Assembly: GCA_965227335.1 (NCBI GenBank)
Contig: CBDDFV010000001.1
Location: 1,488,001-1,552,000, forward strand
Source: CBDDFV01 sp965227335
GTDB lineage: Bacteria; Planctomycetota; Phycisphaerae; Phycisphaerales; SM1A02
DNA length: 64,000 nucleotides
Reading direction: 5' to 3'
In this document: one piece after another, positions 25,624 to 34,161 of the stretch
Layout: the number at the start of each line of letters is the position of its first letter
Numbering within the stretch: position 1 is the stretch's first letter
Notes under the pieces: model-generated
Told to the model about the DNA's origin: nothing
Databases searched by the model: none
What the model saw: only the letters and a program-made list of their open reading frames with translations
Translations under genes and position numbers: made by a program

Positions 25624-27042
25624 ATGTGGGTACCGTGGCGATGTCGTCGTCGGCGATCGTGGTCTCTGCGCAGTCCGGTTCTTCAGCTTTCGAAGAAGGA
25701 CGCCTGGACGCTGGGCGATGCCTATGAGGGCACGCAGATCTTCGGGGCCACCGGGTCTGGGAAGACCAGCGGCAGCGGGAAGGCCATCGCCATGAGCTTT
25801 CTGGCCCATGGCTTCGGCGGCCTCGTCTTGACTGCCAAGCCCGGTGAACGCGAGCAGTGGCAGCGGTACTGCCGGGCGATGGGACGCCGGCCCCCGGCTG
25901 TGTTCCGGATCGGCGGCCCGCACCGGTTCAACTTCCTGGACTACGAACGCGCTGCCGCAGCGGAGGGCGGCATGACCCAGAACCTGGTGGCGCTGTTCAC
26001 CGAGGTTCTCGAAGCCGGGGCCGACAAGTCACAACGGCAGAATGACGCGTTCTGGACCAATGCACTGGAGCAACTCCTCAGGAACGCCATTGATCTCGTG
26101 ATTCTGGGGACGGACTCGCTGTCATTGCCGGTGCTCTACGAGGTCATCCAGAGTGCACCGCAAGATCCAGAAGATCTCGATGACGGCCAGTGGCGAGAGA
26201 CATCGGCGTGCTTCCGGTTGATCTCTGATCATTGCGATGCTGATCGGCCTGCAGCGGCCCAGCGCGACTTCGACGCCGCTGCCCGCTACTTCCTCCGGGA
26301 GTATCCCACTCTCGCGGAGAAGACGCGATCCATCATCGTGGCGATGTTCACCGGGATGGCGGAGCAGTTCATTCGGGGCGCTATGTACGACCTCTTCTGT
26401 ACTGAAACCACCCTGGCGCCGGAACACGCCCAGGCTGGGGCGGTCATCATCATCGATCTGCCGGTGAAGACCCATCACACGGTGGGGCGGTTCGCGCAAG
26501 TGCTTTGGAAATACGTCTTCCAACGCGCCACTGAGCGCCGCGACATCCGGACGAGTCCGCGCCCGCTTTTTCTCTGGGCGGATGAGGCGCAGTTCTTTGT
26601 GACGCGGCGCGACATGCACTTCCAGTCTACCGCCCGCAGCAGCCGGGCGGCGACGGTGTACCTCACCCAGAACATCTCCAACTACGAGGACGTGCTTGGC
26701 GCCAACAAGCCGGCGATGGAGAGCCTCCTGGGCTCATTCCAGACCAAGATCTTTCACGCCAACTCCGGCCCCACGAACCAGTGGGCCGAGGACCTGATTG
26801 CCAAGAGCTGGCATACCCGCTCCTCCACCAACTTCGGGCCCCAGGGAGACGACAAGCGGGATCGAGCGAGCATGGGATTCAGCGACTCGCTGGATCCGGA
26901 TGTGCCGGCACAGGCGTTCACCCAGCTCCGGTGCGGCGGTCCGCAAAACGACTTGCTTGTGGAGGCAATCCTCTTCAAGAGCGGGCGGAGGTGGCACGTG
27001 TCCGGCTCTTCAGCGATCAAGGTGACATTCAAGCAGCAATAG
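25624..27042 (+). CDS. VirD4/TraG-type conjugative coupling ATPase
   Basis: 472 residues from the ATG at 25624; AAGGA lies upstream. Walker A GATGSGKTS (residues 41-49) and Walker B LFLWADE (Asp320-Glu321), plus a TraG/TraM-recognition-like segment (SSRAATVYLTQNISNYEDVL) and a C-terminal domain. It lacks the long N-terminal membrane helices of VirD4, so membrane anchoring may come from the next gene. Coupling proteins dock relaxase-DNA complexes to type IV secretion channels or work as DNA translocases. No other conjugation gene except a possible partner was recognised here. Confidence 0.85.
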   Translation: MWVPWRCRRRRSWSLRSPVLQLSKKDAWTLGDAYEGTQIFGATGSGKTSGSGKAIAMSFLAHGFGGLVLTAKPGEREQWQRYCRAMGRRPPAVFRIGGPHRFNFLDYERAAAAEGGMTQNLVALFTEVLEAGADKSQRQNDAFWTNALEQLLRNAIDLVILGTDSLSLPVLYEVIQSAPQDPEDLDDGQWRETSACFRLISDHCDADRPAAAQRDFDAAARYFLREYPTLAEKTRSIIVAMFTGMAEQFIRGAMYDLFCTETTLAPEHAQAGAVIIIDLPVKTHHTVGRFAQVLWKYVFQRATERRDIRTSPRPLFLWADEAQFFVTRRDMHFQSTARSSRAATVYLTQNISNYEDVLGANKPAMESLLGSFQTKIFHANSGPTNQWAEDLIAKSWHTRSSTNFGPQGDDKRDRASMGFSDSLDPDVPAQAFTQLRCGGPQNDLLVEAILFKSGRRWHVSGSSAIKVTFKQQ

Positions 27043-27055
27043 AAAGGAACACACG

Positions 27056-28114
27056 ATGTCGAGTATGAACGCGATGGGGGGACAGTCCGAGAGCTTCATC
27101 CAGGGCTACGGACGGTCCCAGCAAGAGTTCGAGCTGTGGAAGCAGTTGGTCAAGACGTTCTTCAGGGTGCTGCTTCAGATCTTTGAGATTGCGGCGCTCA
27201 TCCCGCAGGTCTTTCTGCATCACCGACTGGGCCAGCGGTATTTGTCGATCCCGCGGCTGATCGTGGTGTACTTTGTGCTCGGGCACCTGAGCTACGTCGA
27301 GGGGCTTGAGGGTCTGGGCAATGTGATCGGGATTCACTTCGGCTTTGCCGTCTGGCATTCGGCGGTGGCCTACACCAGGCGCACGCGAGGCCATCTCTGG
27401 CACTCGCGCTCACCGGGCGTGCCGTGGCTCGGGGATCTGCTGGCGTGCACGTCGATCCGCAACGTCCGGTTCACTTCCCCGTATGAGCTCGCCACGGTAT
27501 TGGAGCCGTTCCTGGTGATCACTGTCGGGGTGCTGGTGGGCCCGCTCAGTCCGCTGAGCGTGGTGCTGTATGTCGGGGCGGCTGGCATCTGGCTGCGAGA
27601 GCTGGTCGCCGCCTATCAAATGCGGTGCCAGGTCTGGGACATGACCGATCAGAAGATCGAACAGGAGTGTCTGCAGGGCGCCCTTGAGGCCGCGCCCCCC
27701 GCCGAAACCCAGGGGTTCGTCGTGCCGGGGGCAGCGCGGATGAGCAAGAAGGAACGTGAGCTGATCAATGGCCTCAGGACGCCGGTGACGCCTGCGGTTG
27801 CCGACCTCCTCCAGCGGGGAGTCGCCGCTCGCGCTCGGCGGCATGAGCAAGCGGCTGGCGAAGAGGCTCGCACCGAATCGCCAGACAAGGCGCCGGCTCC
27901 GGGCGACGCCGGGAAGCACGGCAAGCCAGGTGCAGCCTCCGATGAGACGGGTGTGTCCGAGACGCCGACCGAGTCCCCCGCGAGCGATCACAAGGACGGC
28001 AAGAACGCTGAAGATCCAAAGAACCCGAACGCGGGAGGGCCACCCTCACACGACAACGAAGAGGCGGGCCCGCAGGAAGAAAATGACTATGACGAAGATG
28101 ATCGCGAGGAGTAG
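27056..28114 (+). CDS. Membrane protein, likely partner of the coupling ATPase
   Basis: 352 residues, starting 13 bases after the ATPase stop, with GAAAGGA before the ATG. Several hydrophobic helices lie between ~45 and 185 (LIVVYFVLGHLSYVEG, FLVITVGVLVGPLSPLSVVL, VGAAGIWLRELVAAY). A long, highly charged, disordered tail follows (Lys/Glu/Asp/Pro rich, ending EENDYDEDDREE). It could supply the missing membrane anchor for the coupling ATPase. Inferred from adjacency. Confidence 0.68.
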   Translation: MSSMNAMGGQSESFIQGYGRSQQEFELWKQLVKTFFRVLLQIFEIAALIPQVFLHHRLGQRYLSIPRLIVVYFVLGHLSYVEGLEGLGNVIGIHFGFAVWHSAVAYTRRTRGHLWHSRSPGVPWLGDLLACTSIRNVRFTSPYELATVLEPFLVITVGVLVGPLSPLSVVLYVGAAGIWLRELVAAYQMRCQVWDMTDQKIEQECLQGALEAAPPAETQGFVVPGAARMSKKERELINGLRTPVTPAVADLLQRGVAARARRHEQAAGEEARTESPDKAPAPGDAGKHGKPGAASDETGVSETPTESPASDHKDGKNAEDPKNPNAGGPPSHDNEEAGPQEENDYDEDDREE

Positions 28115-28235
28115 ACACGAAAGCCGGTGGCGATCGGCCACTTCCCTGGCCACACTGATGCGGCGCTCATGGAGGAACGTACCCAGCAGAACTGACGAGC
28201 TTTGTGCCGGCGCGGGGGCAGAGTAAGACGGTCCG

Positions 28236-28565
28236 TCACGTTCGGTCATCGACGGCCGATGACGGACCGTTTGACTTGACCGAGGTGATCCCGTTTTCCA
28301 TTGCTGCCGCGCTTGAGTACATCTCGCTCTTCCCGATGACCTCGTGGTTGGCCGCCCGGAGGACGAAGTACGGCTCTCGCGCGGTGGACGTGAGCCTCTG
28401 ATACCGCTCATCGATCGGCGAGTTCGTACGACACGACGCGATGCCGTTCTCGGCGCCCGCCTTGGTCGTATACCGCTCGCTCGTCAGAATCACCTCGTGA
28501 TTGTCAGCTCGGAGGTTAAACATGAACTGGCCATCAGTCGTACGTTTGAGGATGTAGGAGCCCAC
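28236..28565 (-). CDS. YegP-family protein with two DUF1508 repeats
   Basis: 109 residues. Two copies of the DUF1508 motif are clear: GQFMFNLRADNHEVILTSER ... NGIASC and EPYFVLRAANHEVIGKSEMY ... NGITSV. Members are small stress-linked proteins without known enzymatic activity. A nested inverted repeat (ACGGTCCGTCA...TGACGGACCGT) covers its stop codon and may act as a transcript end. Confidence 0.85.
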   Translation of the reverse strand: MGSYILKRTTDGQFMFNLRADNHEVILTSERYTTKAGAENGIASCRTNSPIDERYQRLTSTAREPYFVLRAANHEVIGKSEMYSSAAAMENGITSVKSNGPSSAVDDRT

Positions 28566-28640
28566 GGGCCATCTCCATCTGGGTCTTGGGGTGTGTTGAG
28601 ATGTCGCAATAGATCGTCCAGTCTGATTTCACGCCGCTCG

Positions 28641-29036
28641 TCAGGTTGTTTCAAATCCGATCCGAGAGAGGATCTCGGGGATGTGCAGCAAGACACTCCG
28701 TGCGTGACTCACGGCGAGCGCGGGCTCGCATTCGCAGTACTTTTCCAGTCCCCGACAAGCCTCTTCCTTCCCAGCCGTCGCAAGCTCCGCCAGTGTCGAC
28801 TCCTCGTTGACCGGCGTTGGAGATGGAGCGGCCGCGATGTCTGAAGCTTCAAAACCGGGCTGCGTGTTCGGGTCCAGCAATGTGTTGAGCATCGCATCCG
28901 AGGCGATGAGCATCGAGACGAGGTGTTGTTTCACCGTGGTCGAGGGAGGGGGCTCGGAAGCGAGCGGCTCCACAGAACAGTGAATAAGCTTCAACTCAAC
29001 AAGAGCTTGCTTGACGACGGGATCGAAATTTGCCAC
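28641..29036 (-). CDS. Unknown protein downstream of a Ser/Thr kinase
   Basis: 131 residues, read from a GTG at 29036, 20 bases past the kinase stop, so very likely co-transcribed with it. Mostly helical and acidic, with Cys residues near the end (YCECEPALAVSHARSVLLHI). No recognised family. It could be a substrate or partner of the kinase; that is inference from position. Confidence 0.55.
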   Translation of the reverse strand: MANFDPVVKQALVELKLIHCSVEPLASEPPPSTTVKQHLVSMLIASDAMLNTLLDPNTQPGFEASDIAAAPSPTPVNEESTLAELATAGKEEACRGLEKYCECEPALAVSHARSVLLHIPEILSRIGFETT

Positions 29037-29056
29037 GGGTCCTGACTCTCCTTGGA

Positions 29057-30397
29057 TCAGCGCGACTCGATGTGAGCCGCCTTCTGATCCAAGTACGATC
29101 GGAGTTGATCGATCTGATCCTCCTCTTCGAAATATTTACCAAGGAGATCGGCCGAGATCTGGACGGCCACGCTGACCCGCTCTGCCCGCACGCGTTCCTG
29201 AATGTCGGGCTGGTCGGGATTGGCGAGATCGACGATTTCGAGCAGGTCGGCTGCACGGCCGTACTCCTCGGCTTGCGCCGACGAGGTGGCGATCGCGATA
29301 GTCTTGAACGCCCACTCTCGCTGTTTCTCGACTTGTCGTCCGTTCTCAACCGCCACCCCGGCGAAATAGGTGCTCAAAACGGTCAGTACCAGGAGAGACA
29401 CTGCGATGACCGCTGCCCAGCGGTGGCGTGATAGGAAGTTGAGCGTTCGGACGACTGGCGTCAGATCACGGGCGGTGACGGGGCGTCCGTCCAGCCAGTT
29501 GTGCAGGTCGGCGGCGACAGCGCCAGCGGTGGCGTATCGCTGGTGGGCGTTCAGGCGCATTGCCTTGTAGACCACAGCTTCCAGGCCGGTCGGTAGGTCA
29601 GAGGCAGTCGACCGCAGGCGCGGGGGCTCTTCGTTTGAGATCTGACGCACCAGGTCGTGGAATGGTGTGTCCAGCGGATACGCCGGATGGCCGGCAAGCA
29701 ACCGATATGCTGTCGCCCCGATGCTGTAGACGTCGCATCGCGTTGTCGTGCCCCGATGCTCCCCTCGAGCCTGCTCGGGCGCCATGTATGCCCAGGTTCC
29801 CAGCGGCTTGCCTTCGATCGAAAGGCCCCGCGAGGCCTCCGGATCGGCCGTCACGGCGAGGCCGAAGTCGACGATCCGAATCTCGCCGGCATCGGTGATC
29901 AGGACATTTGCCGGCTTGAGGTCACGGTGAATCACGCCGGACTCGTGAAGGCGTTGGATCGCCTCGGCAAGTCGAGCGATCAGGGCCACTCGCTCCCGGA
30001 TGTCCATCGCCTCAGCGTACTTGGTGATCGGACGGCCAATGACCAGGTCGGTGACGACATAGAGTCGTCCATCGTGGATGCCGAAGTCATGCACCTTCGG
30101 CACGTCATCAAGATCGAGATCGCGAAGGAACTCGAGCTCGCGAAGCGCCCGCTCCGATTGCTTGTTGATCTCGACCGGCTGACGGTACAGCTTCAGAGCG
30201 AACTCATGCTCTGGTTCGCGGCGACGGACGCGGTAGACGACGCCGCTACCGCCTTCGCCAACGACCTGGCAGACCTCGTAGCCGCCTATGGATCTCGGTC
30301 CACGGCGCTCCTCCCGGCCCGTGCTCAGGAAATCGAGCAATCCGTCGACCGCGTCAGGCCCCAGGCGAAATGGAAGATGGTCGTCATCAGCGATCAT
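29057..30397 (-). CDS. Membrane-anchored Ser/Thr protein kinase
   Basis: 446 residues from the ATG at 30397; AGGGGAG precedes it. Kinase motifs: GEGGSG at 47-52, Lys69 in FALKLY, HRDLKPAN with Asp159, DFG at 177-179, GTWAYMAPEQARGE and CDVYSIGATAYRLL. A single transmembrane helix spans ~327-350, leaving a ~95-residue C-terminal helical domain outside. Transcribed divergently from an ECF sigma factor, the classic planctomycete arrangement. Phosphorylation of the sigma factor is plausible but not shown. Confidence 0.93.
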   Translation of the reverse strand: MIADDDHLPFRLGPDAVDGLLDFLSTGREERRGPRSIGGYEVCQVVGEGGSGVVYRVRRREPEHEFALKLYRQPVEINKQSERALRELEFLRDLDLDDVPKVHDFGIHDGRLYVVTDLVIGRPITKYAEAMDIRERVALIARLAEAIQRLHESGVIHRDLKPANVLITDAGEIRIVDFGLAVTADPEASRGLSIEGKPLGTWAYMAPEQARGEHRGTTTRCDVYSIGATAYRLLAGHPAYPLDTPFHDLVRQISNEEPPRLRSTASDLPTGLEAVVYKAMRLNAHQRYATAGAVAADLHNWLDGRPVTARDLTPVVRTLNFLSRHRWAAVIAVSLLVLTVLSTYFAGVAVENGRQVEKQREWAFKTIAIATSSAQAEEYGRAADLLEIVDLANPDQPDIQERVRAERVSVAVQISADLLGKYFEEEDQIDQLRSYLDQKAAHIESR

Positions 30398-30452
30398 AAG
30401 GTGGCTCCCCTTGACGAAATACGAATCCAGCGGAGCAATCTGAGGCGATATC

Positions 30453-30481
30453 TTGCGAATTCGATCGCTTCATTCTAGCTT
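30453..30481 (+). promoter_or_regulatory. Predicted promoter of the ECF sigma gene
   Basis: TTGCGA (30453-30458), 17-base spacer, TAGCTT (30476-30481). The sigma gene ATG at 30491 is only 9 bases further on and has no Shine-Dalgarno, so the mRNA may be leaderless. Confidence 0.4.
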
Positions 30482-30490
30482 TTGGGTCGA

Positions 30491-31198
30491 ATGACCCGGT
30501 TGCCCGATGAGTTCATGACCACCCCGTGGTCGCTGCTGGATGAGCTGCAGCGAGAGCAGGCGCCCGCAGACCGGGAGCGGGTCCTCCATCGGATCATCGA
30601 GCTGTATCAGCCAGCGATTCAAGCCTATGTCGGCCGAATCGTAAGAGACCCACACTTGGCAGCAGACATCGCTCAGAGTTTTCTGGTCGACGTTGTGTAC
30701 AAGCGGAACGTCCTCGATAGGGCGGATTCGGGGCGCGGGCGTTTGCGCGCCCTGCTGAAGACCGCCATTGGGCATTACGCCAGGGACGTCCTGCGGCGGG
30801 AGAAGAAGTACCGAACGTCGGAATTGCCATCCGGTCTGACCGACCCGTTGGCGGAGGCTGAGCGGGCGTTCGATCGGGCCATCGTCGCGACAATGCTCGA
30901 AGAGGCCCTGCGCCGGTGTGAGGATCACTTCTCCGCGCCCTCCCGGCATCACAAGTGGCTGGCGTTCACCCAGAAAGTCCTCCTGCCGCTTACGGCGGGG
31001 GCCGTGCCGCCCACCAATGAGAAGCTGATGCTGGAGCTCGGCTTCAAGACGGCCGAATCGGTCTCGTCAGGCATTCGGGACGTCAAGTGTCGGCTGCGCA
31101 GCGAGTTGAATGCAGTGGTGCGAGAGACAGTCACGTCCTCAGCCGACTGTGAGCTCGAGACCGAAGATCTTCTTCAGGCGTGGTTGAGCAGCAACTGA
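30491..31198 (+). CDS. ECF-type sigma factor (planctomycete STPK-associated)
   Basis: 235 residues from the ATG at 30491. Region 2: LYQPAIQAYVGRIVRDPHLA ... DIAQSFLVDVVYKRNVL and GRLRALLKTAIGHYARDVLR. A variable linker and a C-terminal region (NEKLMLELGFKTAESVSSGI ... VKCRLRSELNAVVRE) stand in for region 4. Larger than simple ECF factors and without a clear anti-sigma partner. It shares a short divergent promoter with the kinase at 29057-30397, so the two probably form one signalling unit, perhaps driving the downstream lipoprotein and peroxidase genes. Confidence 0.82.
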   Translation: MTRLPDEFMTTPWSLLDELQREQAPADRERVLHRIIELYQPAIQAYVGRIVRDPHLAADIAQSFLVDVVYKRNVLDRADSGRGRLRALLKTAIGHYARDVLRREKKYRTSELPSGLTDPLAEAERAFDRAIVATMLEEALRRCEDHFSAPSRHHKWLAFTQKVLLPLTAGAVPPTNEKLMLELGFKTAESVSSGIRDVKCRLRSELNAVVRETVTSSADCELETEDLLQAWLSSN

Positions 31199-31409
31199 CG
31201 AGAAAATCCGGGATTCCAAAATCAGATGCGACTCCGGCCTTCGTACTCCGGGTGGCGCTCTCGTATCTCACTCGATCTTGATCGCCGGTGGGGGTCCCTG
31301 TCGCCTCGGTTTCACAAGACCATTCTGCAGAGGTGGCAGGGGCTTCCTTTTCTCCGTCGCTCTACCCAACCGGGGTGAGGGCTCAGGCTGGCGAGGCCCG
31401 GGAGGCATC

Positions 31410-32348
31410 ATGCGTGGATCGGTAGTCGCGGTCTTGTTGGTGGTCAGTGCAATGTTGATGGGCTGTGCCCATGACTATATGCCCGATGACATTCTGGTCT
31501 TCGACAGCTCCCCGACCGGGCTTCAGTCCGCGGGGTCGACAAGCACTGGCCGACCAGATGGGCTGCGATTGAATCCGTACACCTATGCGCCAACGACGGG
31601 GTCTCGGCCGCTCTACGACATTGCAGGCGGCCACGTGTCCCGCACGGTCGAAATTGGTGGGAAGGACGTCAAGGTGCCGTATTCGCCGGCCGAACGCCAA
31701 GAGGCTCGCAACACGCTCATCGAGGCCATGATTGCCGCGTCGGACCACAACACCAGCATCCACCTTGCTGATGTCAAGGCATCGCAGGCGGCCACGGATC
31801 TTCTGTTCGGCGGAGCGGGTCTTGGCCTTTCTGGAGCGGCGGCGATTGCGACGGGTCCTGCCGGGCAGGCCCTCGCCGCCGGGGCGACCGGAGCGCAGGG
31901 CGCCCGAGCGCTCATCAACGAACAAGTGTGGCGGAAGACGTTCGCTGAGTCAGTGTTCATGCTGGTTGTCGAGAACCGCACGAAGATGGCCGCGGACATC
32001 CGGAAGAACTACCGGGATAGCCTCATGACCTACCCTGTCGAGCGGGGTATCGCTGACGTGCTGGCGTATCACAGAGCTGGCTCTCTGGTGCAAGGTCTCG
32101 GCTTGGCTTTGGAGGCGATCGGCGAGAAGCGAGTCGAGTTGGAGCGAGCAGCCGCTCGGGTCAACGCGGACCCGGGTGAGTTGCAGGGGCAACTGCGTGA
32201 GGCCGTCAACGAAGTCAGACGAATCGAGGATGCCGTCCAGCGTCGGCAGGATGAGGCATTGAAGCGTGAGCGCGATCGCGCAGCTGACGAGGCGCGGTAT
32301 CAGGATCGCATGCGGGAGCAGGGCGCCCACGGCGGCGGCCGAGAGTAG
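31410..32348 (+). CDS. Lipoprotein with helical C-terminal domain
   Basis: 312 residues from the ATG at 31410 with GGGAGGC just upstream. Signal MRGSVVAVLLVVSAMLMGC ends in a good lipobox (LMGC). A Gly/Ala-rich hydrophobic segment (TDLLFGGAGLGLSGAAAIAT) and a long charged coiled coil (VNEVRRIEDAVQRRQDEALK) follow. Not a family I can name. It lies between the sigma factor and a peroxidase and may be in their regulon. Confidence 0.72.
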   Translation: MRGSVVAVLLVVSAMLMGCAHDYMPDDILVFDSSPTGLQSAGSTSTGRPDGLRLNPYTYAPTTGSRPLYDIAGGHVSRTVEIGGKDVKVPYSPAERQEARNTLIEAMIAASDHNTSIHLADVKASQAATDLLFGGAGLGLSGAAAIATGPAGQALAAGATGAQGARALINEQVWRKTFAESVFMLVVENRTKMAADIRKNYRDSLMTYPVERGIADVLAYHRAGSLVQGLGLALEAIGEKRVELERAAARVNADPGELQGQLREAVNEVRRIEDAVQRRQDEALKRERDRAADEARYQDRMREQGAHGGGRE

Positions 32349-32478
32349 CTGGGCCAACGTCCAGGTTTCTGTCGAGCCTGCTTCAGTAGTCTTCCTCTAG
32401 AAGCACCTGCAGCGGCACTCCGCTGCAACGGGCATCGGGCCCGGTTCCGAGAACGAAGTTCAACATGGGGAATTGAAG

Positions 32479-33960
32479 ATGATCCGTCTGGCATTCGTTG
32501 CATCATTGGCCCTGGGGTGTTGTCTGGCTCACGCGTCGGGATCCGGCACACCGAACCGGCACGGCACGATGGCGGAGTTCTTCACCTTGGTTGAGTACGC
32601 TTGCAACGAAGGGCGATCGACTGACGCGGGTCAGACCTTCGGGCGCGCCCTTCCAATGGGAATGCCGGTTGACGTGGATCGCCTGCTGAAGTTGTCTGAG
32701 GCGATGCGGGAGGGTGGGGTTGGCGGCATTGACGACGATGGCGTGCCTGCGGGCATCGCGTTTCTCGGTCAGTTCATCGACCACGACATCACCCTGGATG
32801 TCCTGACCCAGCTTGGGCAGGTGGCGGTGCCAGAGGAGATTGCGAACTTCAGGACTCCGGAGCTGGATCTGGACTCTGTCTACGGCGACGGCCCGGAGAC
32901 CAACCCGTACTTGTACGACATCGACCGGCTTGGGTATCTCCTGTTGCCGAGAGATCGTGTGGACCTGCCGCGCAACCCCCAGGGCGTCGCTCTGATCGGC
33001 GATCCTCGGAACGACGAGAATGGGATCATCTCGCAGCTTCACCTGCTCTTTGTCCGATTCCATAACGCGGTCCTCCATGAGATCGAGCGTGGCGTCTACG
33101 AGGACCATCGGGAGGCGGCGGAAGACGACTTCGAGTTCGCTCGCCGTATCGTCCAGTGGCACTATCAGTGGATCGTGCTCAATGAGTTCCTGCCGGCGGT
33201 CGTCCATGCGGACACGATCAACGAAGTGCAGGAGCACCTTCGGGGAGGCGGGAAGTTCTGTTCGGCCCCGGTGATGCCCGTCGAGTTTTCAGCCGCAGCC
33301 TACCGCTTTGGACACAGCCAGATTCGGAGCCAGTACAAGCTCGGCCCAGGCAGGCCGCAGTTGGATCTGTTTGCTCCGCCGAGCAATGCGCTGTCCTCGT
33401 TCTCGCCAGTCTCTCCGCTCGATGCCGTCAACTGGGACTTCTTCTTCGGCGTCGACGGATCCACGCCGCAAGCGGCGCGCCGGACAGACCCGCTGTTGGC
33501 GCGCGAGCTGTTCGAACTTCCGTTCGCCGGAGGCCGAGAGCAGAATCTGGCCTTTCGGAACCTGCTGCGGGGTTCGAACACGTTCCAGTTACCGACCGGC
33601 GAGGATGCTCGCGATGCCCTCCGAGACGCCGGCTTTACGGTTCCGACGCTGCAGATCCACTCTGCCGTGCGAGCGGCCGGTCTGCCGGAGACGCCACTCT
33701 GGTTCTACTGCCTTCAGGAGGCAGATGAGGCGGGTGACGGCAAGCTCACGGGTGTTGGCGGCACGCTTGTCGCCGTGACGTTGATGCGACTTCTCAGCGA
33801 CAACGGCCAGTTCTCCTACCTGAAGTCCGAGCAAGTGTCCGAGATCAGGTCGGCGGGAAAGCGATCCTCGAACGAGCCCTGGGCTCCGTTCCTGGGCGAA
33901 GGCGACACGTTCACGGTGGCCGACATGGTCGATTTTGTGCGTCAAGTTGAGCGTCGCTGA
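32479..33960 (+). CDS. Secreted haem peroxidase (animal-peroxidase superfamily)
   Basis: 493 residues from the ATG at 32479 (GGGGA 7 nt upstream); the signal peptide ends near CLAHASG. Recognisable peroxidase landmarks: FLGQFIDHDITLDV (distal-side region), the LIGDPRNDENGIISQLHLLF segment, and AYRFGHSQIRSQY carrying the proximal His. This is the bacterial branch of the An_peroxidase family, which oxidises halides or organic substrates with H2O2. Exported, so it acts outside the cytoplasm, perhaps in oxidative defence or killing. Genes for haem supply are not adjacent. Confidence 0.9.
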   Translation: MIRLAFVASLALGCCLAHASGSGTPNRHGTMAEFFTLVEYACNEGRSTDAGQTFGRALPMGMPVDVDRLLKLSEAMREGGVGGIDDDGVPAGIAFLGQFIDHDITLDVLTQLGQVAVPEEIANFRTPELDLDSVYGDGPETNPYLYDIDRLGYLLLPRDRVDLPRNPQGVALIGDPRNDENGIISQLHLLFVRFHNAVLHEIERGVYEDHREAAEDDFEFARRIVQWHYQWIVLNEFLPAVVHADTINEVQEHLRGGGKFCSAPVMPVEFSAAAYRFGHSQIRSQYKLGPGRPQLDLFAPPSNALSSFSPVSPLDAVNWDFFFGVDGSTPQAARRTDPLLARELFELPFAGGREQNLAFRNLLRGSNTFQLPTGEDARDALRDAGFTVPTLQIHSAVRAAGLPETPLWFYCLQEADEAGDGKLTGVGGTLVAVTLMRLLSDNGQFSYLKSEQVSEIRSAGKRSSNEPWAPFLGEGDTFTVADMVDFVRQVERR

Positions 33961-34015
33961 GAATGCAGATCCGCCTCGATCGGTTCCCTGAGCGTCCTTT
34001 GGGCGAGGAGCACCA

Positions 34016-34105
34016 ATGGCCAACTAGCTCTTCGTGCGTTACCCCGATGCACGCATCGTGGACGAGCATGATCGGCAGGTACCGCACCTGATCTCTGGGG
34101 ATTAG
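34016..34105 (+). other. Small frame with RBS and early amber codon
   Basis: GAGGAG lies 6 nt before an ATG at 34016. The frame reads MAN, then TAG, then a 25-codon run LFVRYPDARIVDEHDRQVPH ending at TAG (34103-34105). The post-amber stretch has ordinary codon use. It may be a decayed small gene, a readthrough product or chance. Confidence 0.25.
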
Positions 34106-34161
34106 GTAAGGGTGCTGTACCGCCCGTCTGTGCGGTGTCACACTTTTTCTAGAGGATCTTC

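Noticed and set aside
33911..34141. Minus-strand open frame between the peroxidase and M43 genes
   Set aside because: No ribosome site and no recognisable protein features; overlaps the peroxidase C-terminus.
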